A stretch of 64,000 bases of DNA from Monoplex corrugatus. Taxonomy: Eukaryota > Mollusca > Gastropoda > Littorinimorpha > Ranellidae. The translations under genes and the position numbers were made by a program. Below, in pieces: positions 1 through 12,500 of the stretch. The stretch lies in contig JAPXFY010000030.1 in NCBI GenBank assembly GCA_030674185.1, forward strand, positions 40,472,770-40,536,769, read 5' to 3'. Under the pieces are notes generated by a model. The model worked only from the letters and a program-made list of their open reading frames with translations. It was not told the DNA's origin and ran no database searches. Position 1 is the first letter of the stretch. Every line of letters begins with the position of its first letter.

Positions 1-1082
1 AATGATCTTGACCACCTCGGCGTTTCCCCAGCAATTGTTATGAACATGAATAGCATCCAATTTTCACATTTGTTTCGTTTTAATTTATTGAACGTTAAAT
101 ATAATTATATATGCAGTAGGCCTAATTGTTTCCCTTGAAAGAGCCTATCATTTTACCAGGGAAACAGTTTGTGGAGGTGAAAAGAGTTGCGTGGCATTTG
201 CGTTGCGTTCTATAGAATTCAATGATAGACTGGCAACACAATCTAAGGGAGGGAAGCGATTACAGGACTGCTTAGATTTATTGCACAGTAATTGTTTCCC
301 TTGAAAGAGCCCATTATTTTAACGTGGAAAACCTGACCACACCCTGTCCATCTGCAAAAACGCAACCCCTTGAATCCCTTACCCTATCCAACAGCATCTT
401 GCAAGAGGCTGGTAGATAGGGTGAGGAAGTCAGAGGGGTATGTTTTTGTTTTGCTGTCACTGATGGCAATGCAGGATGCTACTGTGCAGGTGGAATGTTG
501 CTGCACAGTTTGCATATTCTATCTTTGGTGGGCGTGCATGCTGGGTATTTTCATGGTTTTTATAAGACAGTGGACACTGGCATCTTGTTCAGAATCTTTA
601 ACGTGCATGTTTTGAGCGTACAGACACGAAGGAGGGATAGGCACTAACAGATCAATATACACATTGTCCTGGTATAGATGGAGAAATAAAATCTCCGTTC
701 TTTACCCACAAGGTTGGAGGTACCCTGGCTACTTGTTAAGAGAGAAGAAAAGCATCAGGTACACTCGCTGTGACTCCTTTGATTCTAAACCACAGCTAGC
801 ATCCTTGATATAGGCTACAAATTATGGCTTAACTCTTAGAAAACAAAATATACACAAATTTGTTCAAAAGCATTATCAGTCCATCTGCTCTTTGAATGTC
901 CCATCTTAATAATTTACGACATACACAAATAAGTCGTTTTTTCCTATACCGACACTAGAGATATCCTTTACAAGATAGCGATATCATTTCGGTAGTCCAG
1001 CTGATTCTCAGATCCGGATCACCCCTGTTGGCAGGTTGGTATGAAGAGTTAATTGTTGTATGTTATCATCTGAAACTGTTCA
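1..1082. other. No gene recognised
   Basis: AT-rich non-coding sequence. The only recognisable item is a degraded palindromic repeat near 361-446. A phrase beginning attgtttcccttgaaagagc occurs near 126 and again near 291, so there is a local duplication. The open frame at 370-615 runs through the repeat and has no recognisable protein features. Confidence 0.5.
361..446. mobile_element. Palindromic TTAA foldback repeat, degraded copy
   Basis: A left arm reading 'cttaccctatccaacagc' is followed by its near reverse complement 'aggctggtagatagggtg'. It matches the core hairpin of the family seen at 1416, 4387, 8795, 22885, 23348, 23630, 46788 and elsewhere. Both TTAA ends are lost. Confidence 0.6.
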
Positions 1083-1167
1083 TTCATTGTTTAAATTAAT
1101 TGTAATTGTTCCCCTCCTCACATTCAACTCCCACTTCCCCTCCATTTTCTCTTCTTTTCATTTTTTC

Positions 1168-1202
<35 letters not shown>

Positions 1203-1240
1203 TCACTATTGTGAACAGACATTACATAAAAGATTCCTTC
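1083..1240 (+). mobile_element. 5'-truncated LINE 3' tail
   Basis: Pyrimidine-rich sequence with a (TG)n tract at 1171-1199 ends in 'aatcactattgtgaacaga' and 'cattacataaaag'. The 4.7-kb LINE at 26451 ends the same way near 31112-31140 (aatcact, gtgaa, agacatta), also after a pyrimidine-rich 3' region. This fits a short, 5'-truncated copy of that LINE family. The upstream boundary is uncertain. Confidence 0.5.
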
Positions 1241-1415
1241 CTTCTAAACCACAAAAACTTAACAAAATTCCGTCTCAAGGCTCGTTTCTATCGATAGCAC
1301 GATACTTTGGTTGGTAGCTGCTTCTTTTTTCATTTGTCGTCTGCATTGTCAGGCTACAAACAGTTGGGTCTGTGATGTGCAAAGTAGGCTATGAAGAATG
1401 AACAGATAGGACCCT

Positions 1416-1720
1416 TTAACCCTTTGATTCCCTCACCTATCCACCAGTTTCCTACAGGAAGCTGGTGGGCTGAGCAAGGGAGTCAAAGGGTTAAGTTTTT
1501 GCAGTTGGTGGGAATGGTGCAGGAGTCAAAGGATTAACCCTTTGACTCCCACACTGTCCACCAGCATCCTGCATTGTCAACCACGCTAGCAGAGCAAAAA
1601 CTTAACCCTTTGATTCCCTCGCCCTATCCACCAGTTTCCTGCAAGGAAGCTGATGGATCAGGGAGGACGTCAAAGGGTTAAGTTTTTGCAGTTGGTAGGG
1701 TGCAGGAGTCAAAAGGTTAA
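1416..1720. mobile_element. Palindromic TTAA foldback repeat, two nested copies
   Basis: Starts and ends at TTAA. It contains two successive hairpin cores ('ctatccaccagtttcct' with near-complementary right arms) and outer arms with 'caccagcatcctgcattgtc' and 'gctagcagagcaaaaac'. There is no coding capacity. It is one of about 15 copies in the window. Confidence 0.75.
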
Positions 1721-1774
1721 GTAGACTTGCATCTGTAAGACTCAGGCATGGTAATGCAGCGAATTTCAAAAGCT

Positions 1775-2805
1775 GTGGTAAAAGGGTGAATTCAGCTAAC
1801 ACTAAGATTTGTAGTGCCACAGTGATTCCACAGTTAGCGTTTTGTAATTATATAAACAAAAGTTAGTATGGTAAAAGGGTGAATTCAGCTGACACCAAGA
1901 TTGTAGTCCACAGTGATTCCAGCAGTTAGCTGTTTTGTAATTATATAAACAAAAAAGTTACTATGGTAAAAGGGTGAATTCAGCTGACAGTAAGGATTTG
2001 TAGTGCCACAGTGATTCCAGCAGTTAGCTGTTTTGTAATTAAATAAAAAAAAGTTACTATGGTAAAAGGGTGATTTCAGCTGACAGTAAGGATTTGTAGT
2101 GCCACAGTGATTCCAACATTTAGCTGTTTTGAAATTAAATAAAAAAAAGTTACTATGGTAAATGGGTTAATTTAGCTAACAGTAAGGATTTGTAGTGCCA
2201 CAATGATTCCAACAGTTAGCTGTTTAGTAATTAAATAAAAAAAAAGTTAGTATGGTAAAAAGAGTTAATTTAGCAAACAGTAAGGATTTGTAGTGCCACA
2301 GTGATTCCAACATTTAACTGTTTTGTAATTAAATAAAAAAAAAGTTAGTATGGTAAAAGGGTTAATTCAGCTAACAGTAAAGATTTGTAGTGCCACAGTG
2401 ATTCCAAATGTCATCTGGTTTTGTAATGAAATAAAAAAAAATTTACTATGGTAAAATGGTGAATTTAGCAAACAGTAAGATTTGTAGTGCCACAGCGATT
2501 CCAACAATTAGCCGGTTTTAAAATGAAATGAAATTGCTATGGTAAAAGGGTTAATTTAGCAAACAGTAAGATTTGTAGTGCCACAGCGATTCCAACAATT
2601 AGCTGGTTTTAAAATGAAATGAAATTGCTATGGTAAATGGGTTAATTTAGCAAACAGTAAGATTTGTAGTGCCACAGCGATTCCAACAATTAGCTGGTTA
2701 TAAAATGAAATGAAATTGCTATGGTAAAAGGGTTAATTTAGCAAACAGTAAGATTTGTAGTGCCAGAGTGATTCCAACAGTTAGCTGGTTTTAAAATGAA
2801 ATTAA
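1775..2805 (+). repeat. ~93-bp tandem repeat, about 11 copies
   Basis: Diagnostic phrases 'tatggtaaaagggt' and 'gatttgtagtgccacag' recur about every 90-98 bases. Copies drift in the A-run that ends each unit (aaataaaaaaaa versus aaatgaaatgaaa). The 5' copies and the 3' copies form two sub-groups. Confidence 0.9.
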
Positions 2806-3371
2806 AAAGTCTTGCTCACTCTCAAATCAACCACACTCAATACTCACTCACCCTCTTTCTAAAATACAACAAACAAGTGATTTTTTTTTCTTCCTTTCGA
2901 TATTTTCTCACGCAACACAACTACAAAGATTAAGTCGTAGTCAACGTTGCTTTGTTACTTCCGATAACTGTACAGCACTCAATCAACACCACAGATAAAA
3001 TTTCTGGCTTACATTAATTGAAATGGACAACCTGATCACATTAATCAGTAATTCAAAAAAATGATGAAGACACACACTACATGCGATGGTGGGTCAGGAG
3101 ACCCAGATAACTCACCCCACGGTTACAAAGAGTGCCAATCTGATAGCCAGTCTCTCTCTTTTTTCACACACACGCACACATACAGCACACCGCATCCTGT
3201 GTTGAATGGTTTCCTGCAAGTAAGAGAGGTGATGCAGCCAGCAAGCAGAGAGCAAGCGCGGGAGAGTATTCTTCATCCCCGATCCCGTACTTCCACGACA
3301 TGGAGCCATCACGTTTAGACACAATTTGAAGAAGGGTGGATTGGTCGTCCTGTATCTAAGTTTCTTCCTGG
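2806..3371 (-). other. Probable 3' UTR or downstream flank of ATP5MC
   Basis: Lies just after the ATP5MC stop codon on the minus strand. I see no AATAAA on that strand and cannot place the poly(A) site. Small frames on both strands here show no protein features. Confidence 0.35.
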
Positions 3372-3535
3372 TTAGAAGGCGAAGAGGAGCAAGAAAGCCA
3401 TCATCAAGCAGAACAGCCCCATGGCCTCAGACAGAGCGAATCCCAGGATAGCATAGGAGAACAACTGCTGCTTCAGTGAAGGGTTGCGAGCGTAACCTAT
3501 CACAAGGCTGCCGAATACACTCCCAATTCCAGCTC
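3372..3535 (-). CDS. ATP5MC: ATP5MC coding exon 5
   Basis: 164 nt from a TTGCAG acceptor to TAA at 3374-3372. It encodes the rest of helix 1, the RNPSLKQQ loop, and helix 2 with the essential Glu, ending LLLFAF. Confidence 0.96.
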
Positions 3536-6500
3536 CTGCAACAATCACAAATTTGGATTAGATTGTGGGTTTATTTTCCATATAAAATGCAAGTTGCTCT
3601 TCTCTGAAAGTGTGCCATCATAATGGCATTGCAGTCAGCATGGCATGGTTTTCTAAAATGTGTGCAATATATGCACAGGAGATAGGCACTGCTCTCATAA
3701 AATGTTGGCCTAAAGAAAAGTTGGAATCTCCATCATTCTACTCTACCTCTATGACCTCAAAAGTTGTACAACTTTACCATTTTCTTCTTGGTTTCAAGTA
3801 TTGGTGTACATCTTCAGTCATCAAAATGGTTATTCCGATATTTTATGAACAGTCATCAAAATAGTTATTCTGATATTTTATGATATTCTGGCAAGGAACA
3901 ACCTTTCTGGTGCCATACTCTTCATATGCTACGAGCATGCTGCACATACAACCTTGGTTTATCATTTCCGTTGAAAGAGTAGTAGGCCTACCGAGACCTC
4001 ATTTCAAGATCTAATGAAGATGCGAGAAATATCCCTATCCCACCAAGACACAAACCTGGACGTCTAGTTTCTGTTGCTTGCTTGGCACTCTTTACTCCTT
4101 GGGCCACTACTTCACTGTTCAGTACAACTCCAGTCTCTCCGACAAAGGTGTAATTGATATTGTATTCACACTTAACACCATGATGGCAAGAAACATTCCA
4201 ACAACCCTTTCCAAAAATGAAATTTTCCAAAACTGTTTTTCATAACCAGACAACCAAACTTTCCACAAAAATCCGAAACAGCTCAAATCCAGAAGGGGAT
4301 GAACCAATCCTGCTTCATGTAACAATTTGGCATCCATATACTGTTATAACCTTTGCCACCTCACCTATTCTACCTAACTGAAAAACTTACCTTTTGACTC
4401 CTCCCCTATCCACACTTTGCAGGAAGCTGGTGGATAGGGTGAGGGAGTCAAAGGGTTAAGTTTTTGCTCTTCCAGCATGGTTGACAAAGAAGGATGTTGG
4501 ACAGGCTGCAGGAGTCAAAGGGTTAAGTATTCATGAACTGTTTCCACTCTTTCCTTTATTACTAGAACTGTAAACATTTTAGCTTTTGCAGCAATTTTCT
4601 CCCTCTAGAGACCTATTCACTTTGACCTGACTTTATTTCAAAATTCACATCACTTAGAAGGTATATTTTGTATATTTTGCAAAACATGACCTGCTCAAGT
4701 AGCTATGACATGGACAAGTCATTTCATTTTGGACTGCCTGACAACGCTTCATGGGTACTCACCCACAAATGATTTTCTATCTGTTATTTGTCCACCACAG
4801 CCACGGTGAAAGCTCCCCTACCCTAAATGTTCTACACCTCTACCATTCATATAATATATATGAAGTCAGACAGACCTGAACCTGCGACTCCTACTGTGGC
4901 AGCTCCGGCTCCAATGTATTTGGCTGCCTGGTCAATATCACGCCATGAGGCAGATGTCTGGAAAGACCGGATCTGTAGGCACACAACAAAACAAACTGGT
5001 TAGATCACTATGACAGCACAGTTGATCTCGACGAGATAAGGTGTAGGAATGGGGGACAGAGAGAGAGACGACAGACAGAGACAGAGAAAGAGAGAAATAG
5101 AGTGTGTGCGTGTGTTGCAGAGGGATGAGGAGACAAGAGCCTTCACTACCAGTACTAGTCAAAAACAACTAACATAATCTTGAGAACATATGACAGTTTT
5201 TATGTTTAGAGAAGTATCCTCTCTTTCTTCTTCACTGATTAATAATGTTTATTTTACTATCTTGATCTAACCGCATTTTCAAACAACCAAACAAAGTGCA
5301 AAGGCACAGGATATGAGACAACAAGATGGAGATGCATTTGTTTAATTAACCCTTTCCCATTTTATCCCGCTGCAGCCTGCCGACCGGGAAACCCCGCTTT
5401 TTATTTACACCCACTGCAGCCCGCCGCCTGTCACTTAGGCCTGGTGGGGAATTTCCATCACGCTCTAAGCACTGGGCGTTACACACACCTCATGAACGAA
5501 GTTTCCCGCGAAAGTCAGGATTAACCATTGAAAGAATAATACTGAGTTTGGTACCACACATCGCCTCATTTACAAGATATCGGTCAGCATCTGACCTTTT
5601 CATTCACACACTTTCGGAAATCTCTGAATACTAGGAAGAGTTTCTGAGCAGAATCTGCAAATGGGAAAGGGTTAAAAAAATATGTTACTCAGTAGGCCTA
5701 CATCGGTGACAAATACGAAATAAAACCTGTGACTATCCAACTGAACACAGTTCTATCTCTGTTAGGAAGCACGTTTTGTACTGTGCTGTGGACAATGCAA
5801 TTTTCCACTTTAAAGCAGCAATCACTGCATGTAACTGAAAACAAAACAATTCCTATGAAGCCCTATTCTGACTGCAGACTGGTTAACAGCGCACACAATA
5901 GTACTTGATGTAATTTTACGTGTTTTTCTTTAATGGCATTTTAGATTTGCAAGGTTGACGGTGAGCATGGTTTTTATCTGTTTTATCTTAAAGGGTTGTT
6001 CTTTTCTTTTTGACGTGGTGTTAGCCCTGAATGGTTGGTCGGCTGGGCTATAAGCAATATGAATTGAATTGAACACAATAGGAAACAAGCAGGGACAAAA
6101 CATTCAGCTGGAAGCATTGCAGCCAATTTTTCTTTTTGCAATGGAAATTTGGGTCAGAACCACTTTAACTCTATTGTGACTGCACTTGCCACAGCTGAGC
6201 TCTCCTGCTGGCCTAGGGCTGCCACAGTGAAATCACTGAGAACTTCGCCTTTGAGCCATTTTCCATCGATAATAGACAAAGAAACCGGCAAAACGTAGCT
6301 GAAGCGTTCAACGGAAATTCCCTCCACAAGGGAAGCAACTGCCAACCACTAAATCATTAGCATAACAAAAGTAGAGGGAGTTATATACCCTAGACCATCT
6401 GTTACTATGATCGAAGTAGCCCGTCCTCAGTGAGAGCTCAGCTGTTACTTCAAAGTAGCCCGTCGTCAAAGAGTTAAAGTCATTACTTATAAACTGGTGA

Positions 6501-9500
6501 ACAAAAGTAAAGTAGTTCAATTTTCTAAACTACGGAAACTTGTGCATGGGATTTTTCTTTGAAAATGCAACTCTTTGCAAGTGTTGCAATTACTGGGAAA
6601 AGTACCCTGTGACACACTACTTTTCTACTTTTCGAAAATTGCAATACAAAAATGCATCCAATTCACAAATTAAGAAACACACTTTTCCTAAAGCTTGTGC
6701 TTTCAAGATGATTAGTACTCGATAACATACATCTTGTATTCACAATGTAATGCTGAAAACGGCGTTCCACAGGGTATACCGAAATGCTTGTTTACAAAGT
6801 GCAACATTCACAACAACAACAAAAAAAACCATTTCTGCATGCTCCCTCTCTCTCTGCTTCTTACTCTTCTCTTTACTGCCTCAACAACATTCACACTACA
6901 CCAACATTTGTAAGGCGATGCCATTAGCTCACCTGGCTAACAAGAGCGGAGACACTAGGGGAGTTGAAGTTGACACCATTCCAGGTCCCTAAACTGTTGG
7001 AGGGTTGCTGCACCTGCAATGACACCATGACAACTGCACAACTGTACAGTTCATCGACACAAGTATGTTAGCGTTGTCCAGAAAAAATGACGCAATCGTA
7101 ACTGTTGTGAATACAGAACACTGGACATTAATACAAAGGAAATCAGAGAGCACACTGCAAATACATCATGTGGTTCGTAATAACATTTACCAGAAACCAA
7201 TACGAGGTAATAAATACAGCAATGAAGTTTACATTACACTGCAAATTCCTGGTCTTGAGTTCCAGAGATTCACTGCACACAATTTCATATGCATTCCCCA
7301 TTACAACTTACAAAAGTAATATATATATGACTAATACAAATGTGATTTCTGATGCCACAATCACACAAACGTACAGTTCATAGAAACAAGGACAGTGAAC
7401 ACACCAATACCAAGTCCCACAGTTTCCATGAAAACTTACATCATTATGCAACGTAATAGCAAACATTCTGAACGAAGAGAAATAGCATGTACGGGCAGTG
7501 ACTAACATGAACTTTTACCAAAGTTTAGGGAAACAAAAACAAAAACAAAATGAAAAAAACTATGATGTCACTACATCTTATCGTAACTGCGGTGGTCATG
7601 TTTATTCCTACTGTAATTTTGGAATATCACGTATATTTGAACAATGTAGGCTAACTTTACATGGCAACTTTATAGCCAACTGAATACTGCCAATAAGGTC
7701 AGAGAACGGTAAGTATGACCATCAAAATTAAGGACTTCCGACAACCATATGGCAAGCGGATGCTGATACTGTGCCTTAACTGAGTTCGCACAGTGAAAAA
7801 ATCATTCTAAAATGTCTTGACATCAATAACAAACAAGTAACACGCTCTCTCTCTCTCTCTACACACACATACGGACACACACACACAAATTTCACATACA
7901 CACAAAGCACAAGAGCCATACCTCTTGCCTAGTTGTGATCACAGTACTGCCCAGTGGTCGCATCAAACTCCTGCTCCCTGCCACAGCCTGCAACACAAAA
8001 GTTGTTCACTGACATTCTGTTCCTTGTCTCGTTACATCAACAGACACAACATTAGGTTTGCCTTACAATCAACAGACCACAACACTTAGGTTTGCCTTAC
8101 AATCAACAGACCACAACACTTAGGTTTGCCTTACAATCAACAGACCACAACACTTAGGTTTGCCTTACAATCAACAGACCACAACACTTAGGTTTGCCTT
8201 ACAATCAACAGACCACAACACTTAGGTTTGCCTTACAATCAACAGTCCACAACACTTAGTTTGCCAAGTGTGAGAGTCTGGAGTTTGTTCAAAAGAGATT
8301 CAGCGCATTCAGCCAATTCTATACACACTCTGCCAGCAATTATCTTGCAGGCTCCCCGAGTCTCTGCAAAATTCTGTGCACTCGCAAGGATCGAAACAAA
8401 GAGGAGAGAAGGGTCCTATGAAACAAACTACCACCACCAAACTGATGGAAACGTTAAGATGGGCAGTGAACTGTCTAGTCATTAATGTATGAGCTGGGAC
8501 TGAACAAGACATCAGATCTTGTCCACAGCTTTATCAAAATAACAACTCGCCAGAGTAGCCTACAAAACAAAAGATACTCACAATGCACATATAAGGGTCT
8601 ACACAAATTTAAGGTACAAATCTCCCGTAATTCTGATGATGAAAGGAAGCAAGTTGGTAAAGACTCCCAACTTCTTCTCAAGGTCTCCATAATGAGGAAG
8701 GTGCCAAAATCCTCTCCACACAGCTTTACCTTCTCCAAACAAATATGATCATGTACCTATCTGCCACCAGGTGAAATGGAACCACTTCATAAAATTAAAC
8801 TTTCCACTCCCCACCCTGTACACTAGCATCCTGCATTGTTAACTACGCTAGCAAAGCAAAAGCTTAACTCGACTCCCTCACCCTATCCACCAGCTACCTG
8901 CAGGAAGGTGGTGAATAAGGTGAGGGAGACAAAGGGTTAACTTTTTGCTTTGCTAGCATGGTTGACGATGCAAGATGCTGATGGACAGGGTGCGGGAACC
9001 AAAGGGTCAAGTAAATATTAATGCATAACCTAACAATATGCCCCTGGCATTGATCACTGTCCAATTCATCACCAGGGGTTAAAAAAAAAAAAAAAAAAAA
9101 CTGAATACAAATATAAACAGAACTAAGGACACCAAAATATACATAAAAATCAGGACTCCCACTGAGGAAAAGCAAAAATCCCTGAAAATCCCCCCCGCAA
9201 AAATTTACGTTTAAAATGGCGCTATCTGAGCTTAATTTTTTTTTTTCCATGGAAAAATTGGGTTTTTTTCACGAATTCTCACTCTTGATTTTCGCGGAAA
9301 TCTGCGAATTGGCGAAAAGTGGGAGCCCTGTAAAATAAAAACGGGCCTAAGTTACCTGCAATTGCCCTGCACATCACATTTCCTTAGAGCCAAAAACGCA
9401 CTTAACATATGTATCCAAATACTAATGCTAAGATGTCAGGGTGCTCCATTTGTATTTAAGCATCTTTCATCCAGTGATCTAATGTACATGTGGAGGATAT

Positions 9501-12500
9501 TTCCTAATGTTTCACTTCACTTTTACTAGTTTAGAGCAATGGACAAAAAAGTAACTAGCAGAACTTTGTCAGAACTGGACAGCCAAGGAAGAAAACCAAG
9601 TCACTACAGTTGTGCAAACTTGCACAGCTCCAAGCTTCTGTAATCTTAAAGGGGCAATATCTGATCCAATGGATAGGGACGCATGCGCAGTAAGCATGGG
9701 CGGGCTAAACTAAATAAAGAAAAGCATGTGGTTGAGGTAGTAAACAAACATGCTAATAGTGACAAACAAAACACAAATTCTTCTTAGTTACTGAAAAGAA
9801 ATTGAAGCAAATTCCGTCCACACAGCTCCCCAGAACTCGAACGTTTTCCTACGTAACACATGACGTATATGAGGAAATGGGTTTCTGTACGTTCATTTAG
9901 GGGGTGAAGGTAGTCAACTAATGCTTTCCGTTGACTTTTCTTACTGGAAAAGCATGATGTAGTTTTAGAGAAATTATAGCTTGGTCCCCCTTCAATGGGA
10001 ATCGGTACACCCCCACACTATCTCCGCAGACCTGGTTGTCTCCTGCCTGGGGCATGACCAAAGTTTGGACAGGGGGACATCAGTTTGTGTTCAAGACTAT
10101 TTATCAAATAGTATGAACACTTGATCAGAAGTTTTTTTATTTCTTGACAGTTTGTCATACACACACGCTGCATTACTGTTGAGAGCCCTGACTTCGTGCG
10201 CAGATCTAAATTACAGATTGATAACCTCATCCCTTCACCCCTGAAGAGTTGATTACACTCCATCACTAACACAGATACCCTGCCGAGTTTGTCATCTGCT
10301 GCCACGCAGCAACTGAGGCACTGACTAGGAGATTTGGTAGATCTATTTAAGTTACTTGAACCTTGCTGAGAATGAGAACAAAAGATGAGAAGGAAAGGAA
10401 GGTGGTAATGGAAACTGCATGACTGCTATCCCATGCTTGGCCTCTCTCAGGATGTGAAAGAAATAGCACCAGAAATCTGTGGTCAGACCTATCACTGTCT
10501 GTACGCAAATTTGCGCACTCATTCTTTCTGGGTTCTACTGAAAACGATCATGTCTAGTTTGAGAGAGTTTGTCTTTGATGAAATAATGAATTTTAATTCA
10601 TTATTGCTGGATATAAACGAAGAAAAGGAGGAGGTTGTAAGACAACTGTTTGAAAGCTGTGGTTGGGAGTGAAATGTAATGCTATCACAAGTCACAATCA
10701 ATGAAGCTGACAGTGTCAGTGAGAGTAGTTCTGTGTGTGTTACCAACATCTCCTGTGTAGATACCACATCTTGTAATTGTATTAGCAATGCCGCATGAAA
10801 AATTGAAATTGGGTTTTGAGTTAAAAGATGTATATGGTTTTGAAGATATTGTTGTTCTGAGTAAAAAGCAGTTTAAATTTTTCAAATCGGACCAATAGTT
10901 CACGAGATATTCCAATTTGAAGCGTCAAAAATTTCTTAAATTTTGGTACCACGTTTTAGTGGGACAAAGAAGAGATGTGTGGGACAGCTGTCACAGAACA
11001 AACCGATCAAATGGCATGGTATGCTGATTTTGCTGGAAATGACATTCATTTTGTAATTGTGAGAGACAGACAGGATCAAATGTCATGAAATTTTGATCGT
11101 TGATGTATTTTTGTATGCCGAATTGAATGAAACTATTATCGTAACTCTGCGACGAGCCATTTTTGTCTTATTACAGGAAACATGTGACATTTGGCATGTT
11201 TTATCAGTTTTTCATTAATAATTGCCCATATTGTATTTATAACAGACAAAAATGAAGCTAGAAACAAAACAAGGATATATAATCATTTCATGAGATAGAT
11301 ATAATTATAAAATCATTTTGCTCATCGTTCAAGTGTCTTATTACTGCAAATCAAACCAAAAAAGTCATGACTCGCTACTTCAGTATCTTATGAATAATTT
11401 GTAATATTTCATCAGTTTCTGTACATATAAAAGGAAATCTGAGAATCAATGACTTCTGGAATCACATCAATAATTGAAATATTAAAAATTACTGCATGCT
11501 TTTATGCTGCAGTCTATCCAAAAATATCATCCGATCAAAATTCTTCTAAAAACTAAACACACATACACACAAAGGAAAACATTACACTTTTACAGACAAG
11601 ATTTTTGTACATTACATTTGATTTTGATTTTATACATCAGTGTTTAGAGAAAAAAAATTCAGTAGACTGTGGATGAGTCAAGTCCCTGAACATTTAGCAC
11701 AGCCTGAGTCCAAAGAAAACTTCAGGAAGGATATGGGACCACTCACCATTCAGGAATAGGTCACTTAACTCCTGCAGTAGAGAAATATATAAATCTCTGC
11801 ATAATATATACTATTCACTGAGAGATTGGAAAGGAAAGGAAACCATGATGCATAGTCTAAACATCAATATTACTTTAACATTAAGCCCAAACTTGCGACT
11901 TTAATTTTTAGCATATTACTTGTAAAAATCTACCAAAGCTCTACCAAAGCTGAGCAATCCTGCTAAGTATTTCCAGTGTAATCTTGCCCTTTAATACAAA
12001 TCAATAACAATAGGCTACTACTAAATAAGATGCAATCTTTCCTTTAAAACAAACTGATGACAATAGGCCTATCCTTTTCAGATACTGACAACAAACTGAA
12101 ACAACTATGTAAGCTAATGGATGGCTACTTTACAAATAATACAACTCATAGCCTTCTATTCAGCTGCAAAACCTAAAGAAAGAATATTATAACAATGACA
12201 GAAGATTTTGTTTTGTGACATTCTAAATCTCTGTGTGTGTTAGTGTGTGTGTGTGTTGTCTCAGAGAGAGAGTGAGAGAGAGAGAGAGAGGATCATGCCT
12301 GTTAACAATGACTTGAATATAAATGTATTGGGGCCTATTTATTTATTTATTCATTTCTTGATCTCTGAGAGAGAGTACAATGACTTGCACAGAATTGTTT
12401 GTTGATTTGAAAAGAAAATTATTTAGACCTATTTATTCATTCATTTATTTATTAGAGAGAGAGAGAGTTGGGGAGGCAGGTATGCGCACCCCTCTGTTTG

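Noticed and set aside
3061..3324. Overlapping frames on both strands downstream of ATP5MC
   Set aside because: Short, no motifs, mutually overlapping, and lying in the probable 3' UTR.
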